Positions 37,767 through 51,639 are shown, numbered from the stretch's first letter. The stretch: DNA of 64,000 nucleotides from Solen grandis (GCA_021229015.1 CM037783.1:58910516-58974515), one strand, 5' to 3'. The notes: a model not told the origin generated them from the sequence alone. Program-made: numbers and translations.

Positions 37767-40700
37767 ATTGCCACCTCGACCAGAATGGACAGGCCCTCTG
37801 GCGCCAAACACACATCTACAGAAGGCTACGCGGCTGTACCAGAACCAGATCATTGGCCCAGAGTCCATGGTGGCGGATGGAGGTAACTGACAGGGTTTTA
37901 TTCTACATTGTACTTGTAAACCATTGATTAATTTAGCAGCATTGACGTCAATGTCAGATACCCACTACTGCCTATTACATCTGTCAGCCGTGGGATACAT
38001 TTTATTGTTATAAGGATATTCATAAGAGGTACGTCTACCAATCAAATTGCCGCTTACACAAATGAGTACTCTTCAGTTGGATATCTAAAATCTGTAAGTC
38101 TTAGTTCCATAAGTACAAGAGTTTCTACTTGTCCCAACACCTTTTGGGGTTACAAATTGTGGAAAGGCTTTTCAAATAATCAATAACAAGCAAATGCTAA
38201 CTGATTATCCCACAGGCAAATATGGAGTAACGGAATGAGCGCTTATGATGTTCCGACACTGTATTGACGTCTGTTTGAGTTCCTGTTTTGGTAACCCAGA
38301 TTTCTCACATGAGGAGGCCTTCCAGATGGCTTGAGATAGTCAGATATGTCTATCAGGTGTTCTTTGTACACTTGAGGTCTTCTTCCACCTGTAATTAACT
38401 GTACGTCGCTATATGACTGGAATACTGTTGCAGTGACAGTAAGGTCAAAAACAAAAACAAAAAATGATTTAGCTTAACTTTTAAACAGTCCTTGTTAACC
38501 TCATACCAGTATTTTGGTTCTTAGGTAAAACCAGAATTTCTTGTTTTGAAAGAAATGAAAAAGTTTTGTTAGTAGCAGTAAGAAAGAAGATTCTTTCAGA
38601 AACACCAAATCGAAATTTAAACCATGTATTTCTCAAAGTATGTAAAAAAAAACATCTTTGGTTTTGGTTGACTGATGTCTGCAAACAGTTCATATTCCCT
38701 GTTCAGTATTGAATGTTTTACTTTCGAATGTAATAACAAATATGATACAATGTACATGTAGCTAAAGTATTTGATTCTGAAACCATGTGAAGAAACTGTC
38801 CCTGGTGACAAAGTGGTTAGAGCGTATGTCCAGGTTTGAACCCTATCTGTGACATACAAGTCATAAAAAATGGAACTGGTATACATGTAGCTCCCTTGCT
38901 TTAGTACTTAGCATATGAGATTTGTTTCAGGACTGGTTTGCCTGGTGTCAGGATAATTTGACTGAGTGTGGTATCATGCCACATGTTTACAATGTTATAC
39001 TGCAGTTTGGCAGCACTATATCTGTCTCAATTAGATATAGTCTCCAAATGACTGAAATACTGTCGGTAGGATGTTATACCCTAAACACAAACCATGTGAA
39101 GAAAAATGTAAGACATGAAGGATCCTTGTTTTGTTAAAACAGGTATGTTTATGTATGTTAAGATTACATGTACACTGGTACTGCTGATGGGAAGGTGTTA
39201 GAAATCCACAAGGGAGAAGTCCGAGTGTTGACACGGTTAGGACAAGAGCCATGTGGTGAGTTATCCTCAAGGAAGTGTTTACTTCCCCTTACAGTATGAT
39301 AATCACTGCCATCATGCAAACCATGATGTTGTTAAAAAAAATTAATCGTCAAAAAATAAAATTTAAAAAAAATATATAAACTCCTTTTTCAGTTTTATTT
39401 GTTATTGTGAATATTTTGCTGCCATTTTAAGAGTAAGGTATCTAATTTTTTTATGAAACAAATAAAAGGAATAGAAAAAAATATTTTTCATAAAATCTCA
39501 TATATGTTATAGTGATATTTAATGAACATAATAGCAGAGACTACTCTTTTCTTCTAAGGGGAGATGACTGCATTTGAAAATCGGAGTAAGTCAAGCACCT
39601 ACCAGTAGTATACTTGTGAGGTTACATTTGTTAGGTTAATTTAATTGTAAACTTAATTGAGCAAAGATATTTGAATTACAGAAGTGCTGTAATTTTATAT
39701 AATTTGCATATCAGTATATAGTTGGTATGAATATTTAGTTTCTTTAATTGGAATAAAATCAATAAACGTGGAACACTCATGCCTGTGAGTGCTGAAAAAC
39801 CCTTCCAATATATTGTCAAATATTGAAATGAATCTCCCTTTTAATAGCTAGTGACAAAAAACCATGGGCTTTATAGATTATAGATCAGAATAAATTAAAG
39901 GGCATAGCTTTTAAATGAATAGCTCTTTAAATATACCAAAGTGCATGTATTTGGTGTATGCGCCTATAGGTTAATATGATCCAGTTGTAGCATGTGAGAT
40001 TGCAGATCCAAAGCTTGTGGGTTTGAGCCCCCTTAGGCTTGCATTCATGACCTTCCCAAGGTATTAGTCCAAACAAGGAACTGTTGAGAGCAATTAGACT
40101 CGTTTCCTGATCAACATAAAAATTATTAATTATTAAAAATAACAGTGTGTAAATTTAGATAAGGTATTTACACTATATTTCCTGTTGTGTAGGGAGGTTT
40201 GAGGATGAGCCAACATGTGGGAGGCCCCTGGGAATGAGGATAGACAAGGATGGGTATCTGATTGTGGTGGATGCTTACCTGGGGCTCTTCAAGGTCAACA
40301 TTGCTACAGGTGAGAGCTAGGGTCTGCAATAATACATATACATTACAAAGGCACTTTGTAATAATATCAAAGGATTGCTTTACAGTAACATTTTGATCAT
40401 AAGTTCACATAATAGCCCTGCATTCAGTAACCTAGTGAGCATTTGTATCCCTGTTTTAGTGTATAGAATACAAGCCAGGAACCAATTTACATGAGTGACT
40501 CACTGTTTGTGGTTATTTAACCCTTTCCCTCATATAGACTCATTTTGACGCACTCAATAGGTACCACATAAAGCCTGATCTGCAGAAAACCACAGTTAAA
40601 TCTTACCAAATTTAATTACAAAATCCTCATTTCCAGACCACTGAGGAGCAGCGAACAGCATAAAACCTGATCAGCCTGCGAGTTACTCGCAGGCTGATCT

Positions 40701-43700
40701 GGTTTTATGCTGTTCGCATAGGTCTTTTCATGGTATCCTCTATTAAGGGAAAGGGTTAAATTGGTCCAGAAAAAGTTGCTGCACATTTCAAATCTGTACA
40801 TATAAACTTTCGGAACAAACTGTTTTTATCAACTCTTTTTCTTATGAATATTTCATCATGTTTTTTTTTGTCGTAAAATTGCCTGTGTATATTATGTCTA
40901 TAGAAGAAGGAGCATGTTCGCTTCTCTGGTATGTACATAATGTATGTACATTTTAAGTGATATGATTATTCTTTGAATAATATATATTTCCATACCCATT
41001 GCTATACCAAATTGAAATTTCTAAATTACTATACAAAAGGTATTTACTACCAGATTTATTTCAGGAGATAAAACTGAGTTGTGGCCGTCTACCCAGCCAA
41101 TCAATGGGAAGCTACCAAAGCTTTTGAACGACCTGGACATTGCAGAAGATGGCACTATTTACATCACAGACTCCAGCACACGATGGGATCGCAGACACAA
41201 CAGATACCTGGTTTTTGAAGGAGAATCGACCGGAAGGTGAGCATAGTTATATTTCCTTGATGATTGATTTATTAAGTTTACCATCACTGCGACCGTATTT
41301 CAGTCCTGTAGCGAAGTCCAGCTAATTACAGGTGGAGGAAGACCCAAAATGCTCTGAGGTATCCGGGTAGAACCACTGACCTGCCGCAAGCCAGCTGGAA
41401 GGCTTCCTCATATGAAAATCTGAATGACCCTGCCGGGGTTAGAACCCATGCTGTGAGGGGCTGAGTGAGTGTTAAAGTTAGCAACATGACCCTCTCAGCC
41501 ACGGAGGCTCGTTTCCTAGATGAAATGTCCTTTATAAGCTAAGTCAGATCAAACATTTCTCTTAGACTGATCTGACATTATACATGTGTTGTTTTTATAG
41601 TTTGTCATGTAAACTTCACATGAGCAGGGATAGAAAATCATTGTTGGCACTAACTGAATTCATCTGATTGGAATAATGTCTGTGTTCTTTTGTTTTTTAA
41701 AAGGATTCTTGATTGATTTTGGGTTGCAAATTTCTGTTAAAATACTATTAATAAAGTTCATAATACAGGTAATAAAGAATTTGTTTATGACACTGGCTGA
41801 TTCAGGGCTGAGATTGCTTGAACTCTGGACATACACATGTACATTCTGAGGGCTGATTTGCAAAGATATTCTATCTTTTATTTCTATATGCACTTTATAA
41901 AACAGTTTCGTAATCAACCCTCAGTTCACATTCTGTTTATACCCAAACCAGCATTTCTTTTGAAAATGCCCTCTTGTTTAAGTACACAGCTCTCATGACC
42001 CTGATCTTCAAATGACCTTGACCTTTACTGGCCAGTATAAGCTAAATAAAGAGGATCAACCTATCATTCAAAGCATCAGATAGTGGGGAGGGAAGATTCA
42101 TGATCATTTAACCCTATACCTCATATAGACAGGTCTTAACCCTTTCCCTCATATAGACTCATTTTGACGCACTCAATAGGTACCACATAAAGCCTGATCT
42201 GCAGAAAACCACAGTTAAATCTTACCAAATTTAATTACAAAATCCTCATTTCCAGACCACTGAGGAGCAGCGAACAGCATAAAACCTGATCAGCCTGCGA
42301 GTTACTCGCAGGCTGATCTGGTTTTATGCTGTTCGCATAGGTCTTTTCATGGTATCCTCTATGAGGGAAAGGGTTAAAGGAACTGTCTGATAGAGATTTT
42401 CTCTGTTTGCTAATACAACATTGTAGCTCAGATTGTACGCAATAAAAATTAATGTATGCATTTCAAAGAATAATCCACTGGTTTATATACCATTTAAAGT
42501 TCTGACTAAATTAATATTCATGATGTCCGATTATTGAATATTCATGAGGTAAATGGTTAAGCTAAGTAGTTTATACTAACTTTTAGTTTACATTCTGTTT
42601 GCCTCCAGCCACAACTGTTTTCTTAATTCTGTTTAATTCTAGAGATAAATCCTTACACTATTCCTCCCCGTACTTAGACTGAAACTTAAGCTTAGATATG
42701 AATATTTAATACTGTACATTCTAATCAGTTAACACACTATGTTTAGGTTGTTGGCCTACCAGCCATCTAGCGGCACCATGACAGAGATCTTGACTGGTAT
42801 TCCCTTCATTAATGGCGTTCAGCTGACCCGGGACAAGAAGTCTTTACTCCTGGTATCCACAACAAAGGCAGCTGTCTACAAGTAAGTACCGTAACCATGG
42901 TAACATTGGACACAAGCAGCTCTGAGTACTATGATTCTCTAAACTTTCATGTTAATTACATTCTTTTAATTGTTAATTAAATAATTCTATTTCACAGCAG
43001 GTGACTGATATGCATTTCTTTTGCTGTTATAAATAGTCTTAATGACAAGGTTCAAAGTTCACCATGATACTTAGTGTTAAATAATATGTGTACTTAGGTA
43101 CTTAAATTAGGTAGAAGCACATTCCACCACTTAATTTTTATAAATTATTCAAGTACATGTATAAGACTAAGTTGACATAAATCATTATCTTATATAGCAA
43201 TATCTGTTAAACAAGAGTTGTCCATAAGACAGCACGCTTGACTATTCGAATGCTTGTCAATAAAAATAAATATTGCAATTAAAGGCAAAATGAGAATCTC
43301 TGTATTATCAAAATATACAAAAAAATTTAAAAAATTGACAAGTCAATTAAACAAAACTTGAAAAAAAATTTAAAGTCCAAAAAGGGCCATAAATTTAAAA
43401 AAAAATATTTGGAAGAGTTACAGACCTTGTTTCAATTAGTTGGTCTAATGATGATCAAAGCATGTGTGAAGTTTGGGGGACAACCATTGATTAAAAGTGG
43501 AGATAATGGCTATGTAAAACAAAACTTTAACATTTTTCTAAGTCCAAAAAGGGCCATAAACATGCAAAAATATTTGGAAGAGATGATGATAAACACATGT
43601 GCAAGATTTAAGAGACATCCATTGAGTAAAACTGGAGATAATAGCAATGTTAAACAAAAGTTTAAATTTTTTTCTAAGTCCAAAAAGGGCCATAAATATG

Positions 43701-45164
43701 CAAAAATATTTGGAAGAGTTACTGTTTCTGTTTCTACTGGTTGGTCTGATGATGAAAAACACGTGTGAAGTTTGAGGGACATCCATCGAGTAATATCGGA
43801 GATTATGGCAATGTTGAAACAAAACCTTAACATTTCTTGGGATGTGGATAGTCAAGCTAAAAATATGAAATATTTAGGTATTATCGTTAGGGAAATAAGA
43901 TTGATGAAATTTGCCTCTAGTATTTAAGTATTACTTAACACTAAGTATAGTTGGTGGTTTTCATGCTATAGACATTTTTGTTCAGCATAAAGAGCAATAC
44001 CATACATTTCTTGGTTTTGCAGAATCCCAAAGGAGTACGTTTACTAACCACCTAAACTGGCCTCTGATTCAAATTTTATGTTCTCTTAGAAATGAATGAC
44101 ATTCAGCAACATTTCTTTCAACATATGGCATTTTCATATGTTTAATATTACAAAGGTACAATTACCCCTATTTACCTGCAAAACTGTGTTGACTCAGGTT
44201 CTTCATTGATGGTCCTAAGAAAGGAACTCTGGAGTCGTTCAATGATAACCTGCCAGGTCTACCTGACAACATCCGCAAGAGCAGCCTCGGGGGATACTGG
44301 GTGGGCATGGCAGTGCCAAGGAAACCAAGTTTCTCACTCATCGACTTTACTTCACAGAGACCTTGGCTACGCACATTGGCCACTAAGGTGAGTGCTTCTT
44401 GGTGTTTGTTTCAGTAGCATAGCAATGTAAGTGAGCTTCACATATGATAGAATATCATACAGTAAATCCTGTGAACAAGTGCCACTCAAGGAAAACTGAA
44501 AACTGGCCTCAATTCTGGGGGTGACTGTTTATCAGAGGTTAAATTCTCTGTAAATTCAGGGCTGTGAGTATTGACCCTGGCCAACTTTTCAAGTTGACTT
44601 TTATACAAAAGTGACTGCTAAAACAGATTTTATTGTATTCCATATATTTTTATTACATTTTTTATTATTAATAATTAATCTCTTTGGTACAAATATTGTG
44701 ATCAGTATTTATCAACCAATTGTTGTCATATTTGTTCATAATAAATTCTAAGATAGAAATAACTCTTTTTCATATAGATTTAAAATAACATTTTTCATAA
44801 ATTTTGAATTATAACAGCTGTAGCTGTCCTGGAATGAAATAAATAAAACATCAATATACATCATTAAAATTCAGTCCATTACTACTGTGCTATCTTAAAT
44901 TATATTTCAATTAACTCATCACACTACAGCTTTATTTTTTGGTTTTAGTTGTTTTCTCAAGAGACACTCATCAGTATGATACCCAAGTATGGGTTGCTGG
45001 TTCATCTTGATGAAGCAGGAAAGGTGACGAGGACCCTTCATGACCCCTCAGGGGTCAAGGTCCCAACCGTGAGCGAGGCAGAGGACAAAGATGGAGTGTT
45101 ATATCTGGGTTCGTACGTGCTGCCCTACCTGAGCAAGCTGTACCTCAATTCTATCAAAGATTAA
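37767..45164 (+). CDS. APMAP: APMAP-like protein (strictosidine synthase-like beta-propeller), 5' exon(s) missing
   Basis: Seven exons with consistent phases: 37767-37882, 39163-39255, 40193-40309, 41065-41236, 42747-42881, 44198-44387 and 44949-45164 (TAA), about 345 residues against 416 in human APMAP. APMAP is a type II membrane protein with a calcium-binding six-bladed propeller of the strictosidine synthase/paraoxonase type; arylesterase activity is reported for mammalian APMAP. Matching blocks: GPLAPNTHLQKATRLYQNQI, YTGTADGKVLEIHKG, CGRPLGMRIDKDGYLIVVDA, LNDLDIAEDGTIYITDSST, FINGVQLTRDKKSLLLVSTT, LPGLPDNIRKSSLGGYWVGM, LFSQETLISMIPKYGLLVHL, DKDGVLYLGSYVLPYLSKLY. The first visible exon starts in phase 2, so at least one upstream exon with the cytoplasmic tail and membrane anchor is absent; the N gap is 417 bp upstream. 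A related strictosidine synthase-like paralogue cannot be excluded. Confidence 0.88.
38280..38450 (+). repeat. SINE body without tRNA head
   Basis: CATGAGGAGGCCTTCCAGATGG, GGTCTTCTTCCACCTGTAAT, TGACTGGAATACTGTTGCAG match the reverse complement of 41265-41520, but the tRNA-like head is missing. Confidence 0.5.
38798..39070 (+). repeat. tRNA-derived SINE with conserved body
   Basis: Head CTGGTGACAAAGTGGTTAGAG and GGTTTGAACCCTATCTG; body GTAGCTCCCTTGCTTTAGTA, TTTCAGGACTGGTTTGCCTG, GAGTGTGGTATCATGCCACA and ATGACTGAAATACTGTCGG. Same family as 34362-34650 and 4010-4285. Confidence 0.6.
40517..40759 (+). mobile_element. TTAA-ended hairpin MITE, copy 3 (APMAP intron)
   Basis: TTAACCCTTTCCCTCATATA at the left, AAGGGAAAGGGTTAA at the right, and the intact central palindrome CCTGCGAGTTACTCGCAGG. 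Confidence 0.8.
41265..41520 (-). repeat. tRNA-derived SINE, second family
   Basis: On the minus strand the head reads GCCTCCGTGGCTGAGAGGGT and GGGTTCTAACCCCGGC. The body holds CATATGAGGAAGCCTTCCAG, GGGTCTTCCTCCACCTGTAA and ACAGGACTGAAATACGGTCG. The long variable arm between A- and B-box recalls a Ser or Leu tRNA ancestor (inference). Confidence 0.6.
42107..42560 (+). repeat. Interspersed repeat Q, copy 3, split by a MITE
   Basis: TTAACCCTATACCTCATATAG (42107-42135) and AACTGTCTGATAGAG...TTGTAGCTCAGATTGTACGC...GGTAAATGGTTAA (42378-42560) flank the TTAA-ended MITE copy 4, which appears to have inserted in Q. Confidence 0.45.
42136..42377 (+). mobile_element. TTAA-ended hairpin MITE, copy 4 (APMAP intron)
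   Basis: TTAACCCTTTCCCTCATATA...ATGAGGGAAAGGGTTAA with the intact central palindrome. Nearly identical to copy 3, so insertion or spread is probably recent. Confidence 0.8.
43209..43866 (+). mobile_element. Pearl-like element, family D, in APMAP intron
   Basis: It starts AACAAGAGTTGTCCATAAGA with CGCTTGACTATTCGAATGC. Three to four core units follow (AAGTCCAAAAAGGGCCATAA, AAAATATTTGGAAGAG, ATCCATTGAGTAAAACTGGA), then GATAGTCAAGCTAAAAA. The 136-codon open frame across it just follows the repeat units and has no family resemblance. Confidence 0.65.
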
Positions 45165-47323
45165 AACAACTCCACAAGAGAGCTACGGGTGAGACTCATT
45201 ATCTCGGCATCAACAAAATCACCATTTTTATGCTGAGATATAAATATGTTGACATATGGATTAACTTGTGATGAAATGCAAGTGTCTTTCAGTATTCTTG
45301 CTATTAACACTACCAACTAATGTCGTTTTCTTGATGTTTATTTCATTTTGGTTTATATGATTACATCACAAAACTTGCATTAATCAGCTGAATTCTGCAA
45401 CCTTTTAAATATAGTCAGTAACACTAAACATAATCAGAGAAAATATGAAAACTTAGTGAGCTGAAACTGATTTTTCACATCTCTGTTAGCGTGTTGGCAT
45501 GTGTCAAGATAAACACACAGATTCAACTTAGAATTTACCCATCTGGACCAAAGAAGTTCATTGAGATATAAAACAATGTTGAAATACAAAATGTCAAGAA
45601 TGGATTTGGATATATTTTAGTAATTAAAAAAGATGGGACTTTTAAAGTTCCTGAGATTTAAATTTGAGATGTTGACATAACAAGTCCCACCTGTATTATG
45701 TATCAACCTGTATGGTCAGTGTTAACCCAGATCAACCTGTAAGTAACCAGCAGTCTGATCAGGTTCACTGCTTCTCTCTTCTATTCAGATCAGACGGCTA
45801 CACTGTAAAACCTTTTCAGAGTGAAAGCTACTTTCTGTCTGATCTGGAGAACTTGACTATGGTATAACATGGCATTAAAAGTGATAAACAGTTCACTGTG
45901 TTCCAAGTTATTCTGTGTACTTGTTTATTTGTATGGCTAGTGTATGAGTATGTAAGCTTAATGGTTCCTCAAACTTCATAAATGATTGTAACTTGTTTAC
46001 AGTATGCATGATCATCCTATAGCTATACAAAATGCGGAGGTATCAATATGACTGTTGTGGTAAGCTACCTGATCTTTGTACAAGCTTGACTATGTTATCC
46101 CTGTTTCTGAATATTTTCTCACTGTGTCTGTACAAAATGGACTACTGCTTGTATGCTAGATATGTCTTGATTTCTTTCCAGCATTAAAAATCTATTCCAC
46201 GACTTTGCATTTGATTTATGGCGTAAACTTGATCATCTCTATGGTAACGCAGACTTTTATCCTGCATATACATACTATGTTTACCAGTATACAAAAATAT
46301 AGCGAATGATACAAAAATATAGCGAATGATACAAAAGTGTAGAAAGTGTGAGATGTTGAATGATGTAAGAGTAAGGTTAGTTGGTTACATTGTTGTTTTA
46401 GTCATTTTTAATGTTCTCTGTATTAATGTTTTAATGTTCTCGTGTGTGTGCACTGAACTGTTTTAGAAGAACACCCTTGCCATTGCTTTATATTTCTGTT
46501 TTTCTGTTTAGAATACAAGGTGCTTTTGTAATTGTTACTACATGTATATTGTTACAGGCATGTTTATATGTGTACTGGGCCAGGTGTAGCACAGAAGAGG
46601 GATCAATTTGAAAACCAATCAGTCAGTCTACAGGCTGATCTAGTTTAATATGGTTTACTGTTCATCTGTATCTTTAAGATAATGATCACACGGAAAAAAA
46701 CTTGGAACTGGATAACTGGAGTTAAAATGTGTTTTTGGTGTATGAAAGAGCATTGCAAAAGAATAGTTAAAATACTTATGTCTTGTAAAAGGAAGTTCTT
46801 CAGTGCAGTTTTTTTTTTAATTAAAAAGAATAGCAGATATTTCATGTTCCACTAATAACGGATGACATGGTTATGATTAAAACATTTCTGAGATAGTGTT
46901 ATGCTCAAAGCAACTATTATATGAGAGGGGTCTTTGTTTTAAAATCATATCTGACAATGTAATACATTTGTATTAAGAACTGTGCGCGTCATTTTGGAAA
47001 AATTTTGTTGTAACCATGTGGTGAATGCCAACATTGATTCAGAGTAGGTAAATGAATTTCTGTAAATTAAATGTTCATTTGTGACAGTTATTTTGTTATT
47101 ACAAGTTTTATATACATTATAAAAATAATAAGTATAGATCCATTATATATGATACTCTATTATAAAATGAATGCATATACAATGCAGCACAACAATAAAC
47201 ACAATAAAAATATAACAATTGATTTCAATAATTGTTATAGTTTCACAAGGTGAGTCAGTACATGTATAAAGCTGTGTCTCAACTCTGACCAAAGATACTG
47301 CATCGTAATGGAGCTGCACCATT
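45165..47323. other. APMAP 3' flank and spacer
   Basis: AT-rich sequence after the APMAP stop, probably starting with the 3' UTR. A decayed relative of the hairpin MITE (GATCAACCTGTAAGTAACC...CAGTCTGATCAGG) is visible near 45700-45790. No gene seen. Confidence 0.4.
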
Positions 47324-47565
47324 TTAACCCTTTCCCTCATAGAGAAAACCATGAAAAGACCTATGCGAACAACATAAAACCAGATCAGCCTGCGAGTAAC
47401 TCGCAGGCTGATCAGGTTTTATGCTGTTCGCTGCTCCTCAGTGGTCTGGAAATGATGACTTTATAATTAAATTTGGTAAGGTTTAACTGTGGTTTTCTGC
47501 AGATCAGGCTTTATGTGGTACCTACTGAGTGTGTCAAATTGAGTCATTATGAGGGAAAGGGTTAA
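47324..47565 (-). mobile_element. TTAA-ended hairpin MITE, copy 5
   Basis: Inverted copy: TTAACCCTTTCCCTCATAGA at the left, TATGAGGGAAAGGGTTAA at the right, palindrome CCTGCGAGTAACTCGCAGG intact. Confidence 0.8.
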
Positions 47566-49793
47566 AAAGTTTCCAGGTGTTAATATTACAGCAGAATTCT
47601 TGATGCCTAAATTTATTCCTGTTTAGTATACAGCCGTATCATAGGTGTGTGTTTTGGCCACTACTTAAGAGAAGATAGTTCAAAATTATTGTTAAAGGTC
47701 AAATTGGACAGAACATTGCAGTTGCTTAGAGGAGGATTTTTACAATATTTTTGTATGGAATTCCTTCTTGTGGTTATGTTGAACATGCATAAGAAAGTTA
47801 CAGATTAGTCTAGGAAGAGATGGTGTTATGAAATACAGTTCTTTTGTGCTTAAATGGATTTAACATCCTAACAATGCTATTTCAGTCATTTTGTGGACTC
47901 ATTTCTTTTTTAGAAAAAGTTAAAGGATTTGTATGTGTTTATTTTAATGAAAATTTATATTAAGAAAATAATACAACGAGTTTCATTTGCAATGAAAGAG
48001 AAAAGATGATTTTTGTTATTGAAATTGCTATTATGGGTCTGTTTAAACCCATTTTTATGGAAATATTCCTCTAGAAATATACTGTGGAATGACAAAGAGG
48101 TATTGTTTACATGGCCCAAGTAAAATTCTTATTTTTTAACTTGTACCAAGAATTATGTTAACCAGATTCATGTTCATCATCATTTTTATTCCAAATCACA
48201 GTCATGTAAGTATTACAATTATTACCTGGTAGTTTCAGGCCTGTATTGCACTTTTGCTCAACTGTATTCTTAAGGTAATAAAAATTGAATGTATGATGTG
48301 TTGTTTTAAATTCTAACCTCAAGAATATTTAGATATCTTGCAGTGATTTATCCATTTCTTAGAATTAATTTAAAGCATCCCAGCATACATTTAAATAGAT
48401 AATAATCTATACCTTAATTGAATGAGGACTGGTATCCAAACAGAGACAGACAGACAACTCTGACAAAAAACAATATGTTTCCCCTATATAAAAATGGAGG
48501 GGAGGTGGGGGGAGAGAAACATAATTCTACTGACACGATTATGTCTACACTTCTTTGTGATCTATGAGGTTTCATTAAATCTGTAAATCCCTTCAAAACT
48601 ATAGAGTTAGATGCAAAAAAAAATAAAAAATATAAATGCACTCACAATATCAACACCATTATTTTGTCCAAAGATCAACAGCCAAAAACAAAAATGTAAG
48701 TCTACATTTCATGGTGATTATATATATGACGCTTCAATGACCTCCCTTCAAAACTGTGGAAAGAGAAACAAAGCTCTAAATTTTACTTAGAAGACTGACA
48801 GAAGGTCGGACAATTAAGTGCAACCCTTTGGCATATAAAAAAAAAAAAAAAAACCAAAGTGAAATGTGCTTTTTACAGAATTTATTAATGACAGTATATT
48901 TTGATTAATGACTTGACCTCACTTCACCCTCGGTACCTGGGTATCAGTACAATGGGACAGCTTGCTTACTAACATACCATTTGAAGGAGAGTCTTACTAA
49001 TGTTTGTCTTAACCTAAGTAGTGTCACATTTAATTATGGAATTATCAAAGATTTATCAGTAAATTTGTGTTCAATTCAGTAATTCCAGTACATTAATTCT
49101 AAAGACTAATATTAGAATCATTGCAGTCCAGTTTTCACAAACCACTCAAATTGAGAGTTTTCACCACTAATATATATTTTCATATTAAAGAAAAGAAAGA
49201 AAATGCCCTTATGATAGTAAGTTTGCAAAACTTCTCTTCCCTATATCACTATGTATGGGAAGATTGGGTCTTCAAAATTTTAAAAAGAGGAAAAATTCAA
49301 TTTGAAATGCAGACCAGGTCACCATGCAATTATATGGTATATTTTCTTACCACATGAGTGTGCCCATAATTCCATTTTATGTTTAACAAATTTTAAATGT
49401 TACCATGCATGCTACATCATTACATGAAATCTGTTTTCATAATGTACACCAAGATGTAATTGAAAAAGCGACTGGAGCCATGTGTATCATATTTACTAAA
49501 AAGAAAATCAGAAAATTGAAAAACATACATCGTAAAAACATCCTGTAAAATTGAGATTGACAAATTAATCCTCAAATGAGTACCAAGGTCATCCCTGAAT
49601 TATAATTCTTCCAAGAATGAACCATGGAGTTGCAGGAGGATGCTAAAACTGCCCATGACAACATACTGACCGGCCCCATCATCTTGCTACATCTACAAAC
49701 ACTGGTTATCAAACTTGACTGGCCATGTTACATCAATTAATTCTGCTAAATAATCACAAATCAGAACCTGAGCAAGACGAGACAACCATAAAA
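47566..49793. other. Gene-poor spacer between APMAP and BCKDHA
   Basis: AT-rich sequence with short A and T runs (for example about 48838-48855). The small open frames lack homology and codon structure. I see no gene and no clear repeat. Confidence 0.4.
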
Positions 49794-51180
49794 ACTAGAA
49801 CTGTCGCCTAAGGGCTTACTAATACCCCCCCGCAAGTGTTTTTGTCAAACATGGCTTTGGAGCATGAAATCAGAATTCTTGTATGCAACACTCCATCTTA
49901 ATACGTATATAGAGGACATATGTGCCAACTACATGGAAATCTAGTGATCCTTTGTAACACATACCTATGGATATACCTATGTCTATGGATAAATATCATT
50001 AAGATTCACTGAAATCTATCAATGGAAGAAAATTGTAAAACAAATACCATCAAAGGGACATATCTTTAAAACAGGGGGGGGGGGGGGGGGGGGGTAACCC
50101 AATGTTATATAGAAAAAGCGCTACTACAATGTCTAAGGTTGAATGACAGCAAGTTTCATTGAAATCCCTCCAGTAGTTTAGGAGGAGTAGTCTGCAGAAA
50201 ATTGTAAAGCAAAAATCATCAAAGGGGCATAACTATAAAAAAGGGAGGTAATCCAATGGGAGGAGTAGTCTGCAGAAAATTGTAAAGCAAAAATCATCAA
50301 AGGGGCATAACTATAATAAAGGGAGGTAATCCAATGTTATATAACTAACACATGCTTCTACAATGTCTAAGGATGAATGGCAGCAAGTTTCATCAAAATC
50401 CTTCCAGTAGTTTAGGCGAAGTAGTCCGCAGAAGTTTGTAATGCAAAAATCATCAAAGGGGCATAACTTGGAAAATAGGAGAGGTAACCAAATGATATAT
50501 AGATAACGCGCTTATACAATGTCTAAGGATCATTGACAGCAAGTATCATTAAAATCCTTCCAGTAGTTTAGGCGGAGTAGTCCGCAGAAGTTTGTAATGC
50601 AAAAATCATCAAAGGGGCATAACTTGGTGAATAGGGGAGGTAACTCAATGCTATATAGATAACGCGCTGCTACAATGTCTAAGGATCATTGACAGCAAGT
50701 ATCATTAAAATCCTTCCAGTAGTTTAGGCGGAGTAGTCCGCAGAAGTTTGTAATGCAAAAATCATCAAAGGGGCATAAATTGGTAAATAGGGGAGGTAAC
50801 CAAATGATATATAGATAACGCGCTTATACAATGTCTAAGGATCATTGCCAGCAAGTTTCATCAAAATCCTTCCAGTAGTTTAGGCGGAGTAGTCCGCAGA
50901 AGTTTGTAATGCAAAAATCATCAAAGGGGCATAACTTGGTAAATAGGGGAGGTAACTCAATGCTATATAGATAACGCGCTAATACAATGTCTAAGGATCA
51001 TTGCCAGCAAGTTTCATCAAAATCCTTCCAGAAGTTTAGGAGGAGTAGTCCGCAGAATTTTGTGTCTACAGACGGACGGACGGACAGACGGACGGACAGA
51101 CGGACGGACAGACGGACGGACGGACGGACAACCTGATTCCAGTATACCCCCCCCTAACTTCGTTGCGGGGGGGTATAACA
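49794..51180 (+). mobile_element. Pearl-like element, family E (poly-C/G hairpin ends)
   Basis: It starts AAACTAGAACTGTCGCCTAA with ACTAATACCCCCCCGC. About six ~145 bp core units follow (ATGCAAAAATCATCAAAGGG, TAGTTTAGGCGGAGTAGTCC, ATACAATGTCTAAGGATCAT). Then come repeats of ACGGACGGACAG and the hairpin GTATACCCCCCCC...GCGGGGGGGTATAACAAG. A poly-G run (50074-50094) interrupts the first unit. Confidence 0.75.
50074..50094. repeat. Poly-G tract
   Basis: About 21 G in a row within the pearl-like element, a likely site of length error. Confidence 0.9.
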
Positions 51181-51639
51181 AGAAAGTCAGTAGAACTGAC
51201 AGATGCTCCCCGAAGAACGTCATTGTTACAAATAAGGCCTTGGTCAATGGGTGGGAGGATATGTTGAAATCCCCATTCCTAAATCATATCTAATCTCCTC
51301 ATCAGATGAGATGTTTTACCAACTCTAATTTGGAGACTTAGTAACAGTTTACTATTTAATATGATAATACGTGTTACTCATCAGATCTTTCATTGATTTT
51401 TTTAAAGTTTTTATACTACTAAAAATTAAGTCATACATTTCAATGTGTGCTCATATCAAAGAGGTTAACCAACACTCTTGACATATGACTGGATATTTGA
51501 AATAGTGTATAATGGCCTAAACAACAATTAGCTGACATGATTATGATTGACATTACTAGCATATTGAATTTTGTGGGGTTTTGTTTAAATGATATCTCCT
51601 GTTAAATTAGGCAAATGACATGAATATTAGTCAACAACA

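Noticed and set aside
43358..43768. 136-codon plus-strand open frame
   Set aside because: It runs across the tandem core units of a pearl-like element, repeats the same peptide pattern with each unit, and resembles no protein family.
48414..48641. 75-codon minus-strand frame in the APMAP-BCKDHA spacer
   Set aside because: Composition follows the AT-rich background, with no homology and no splice context.
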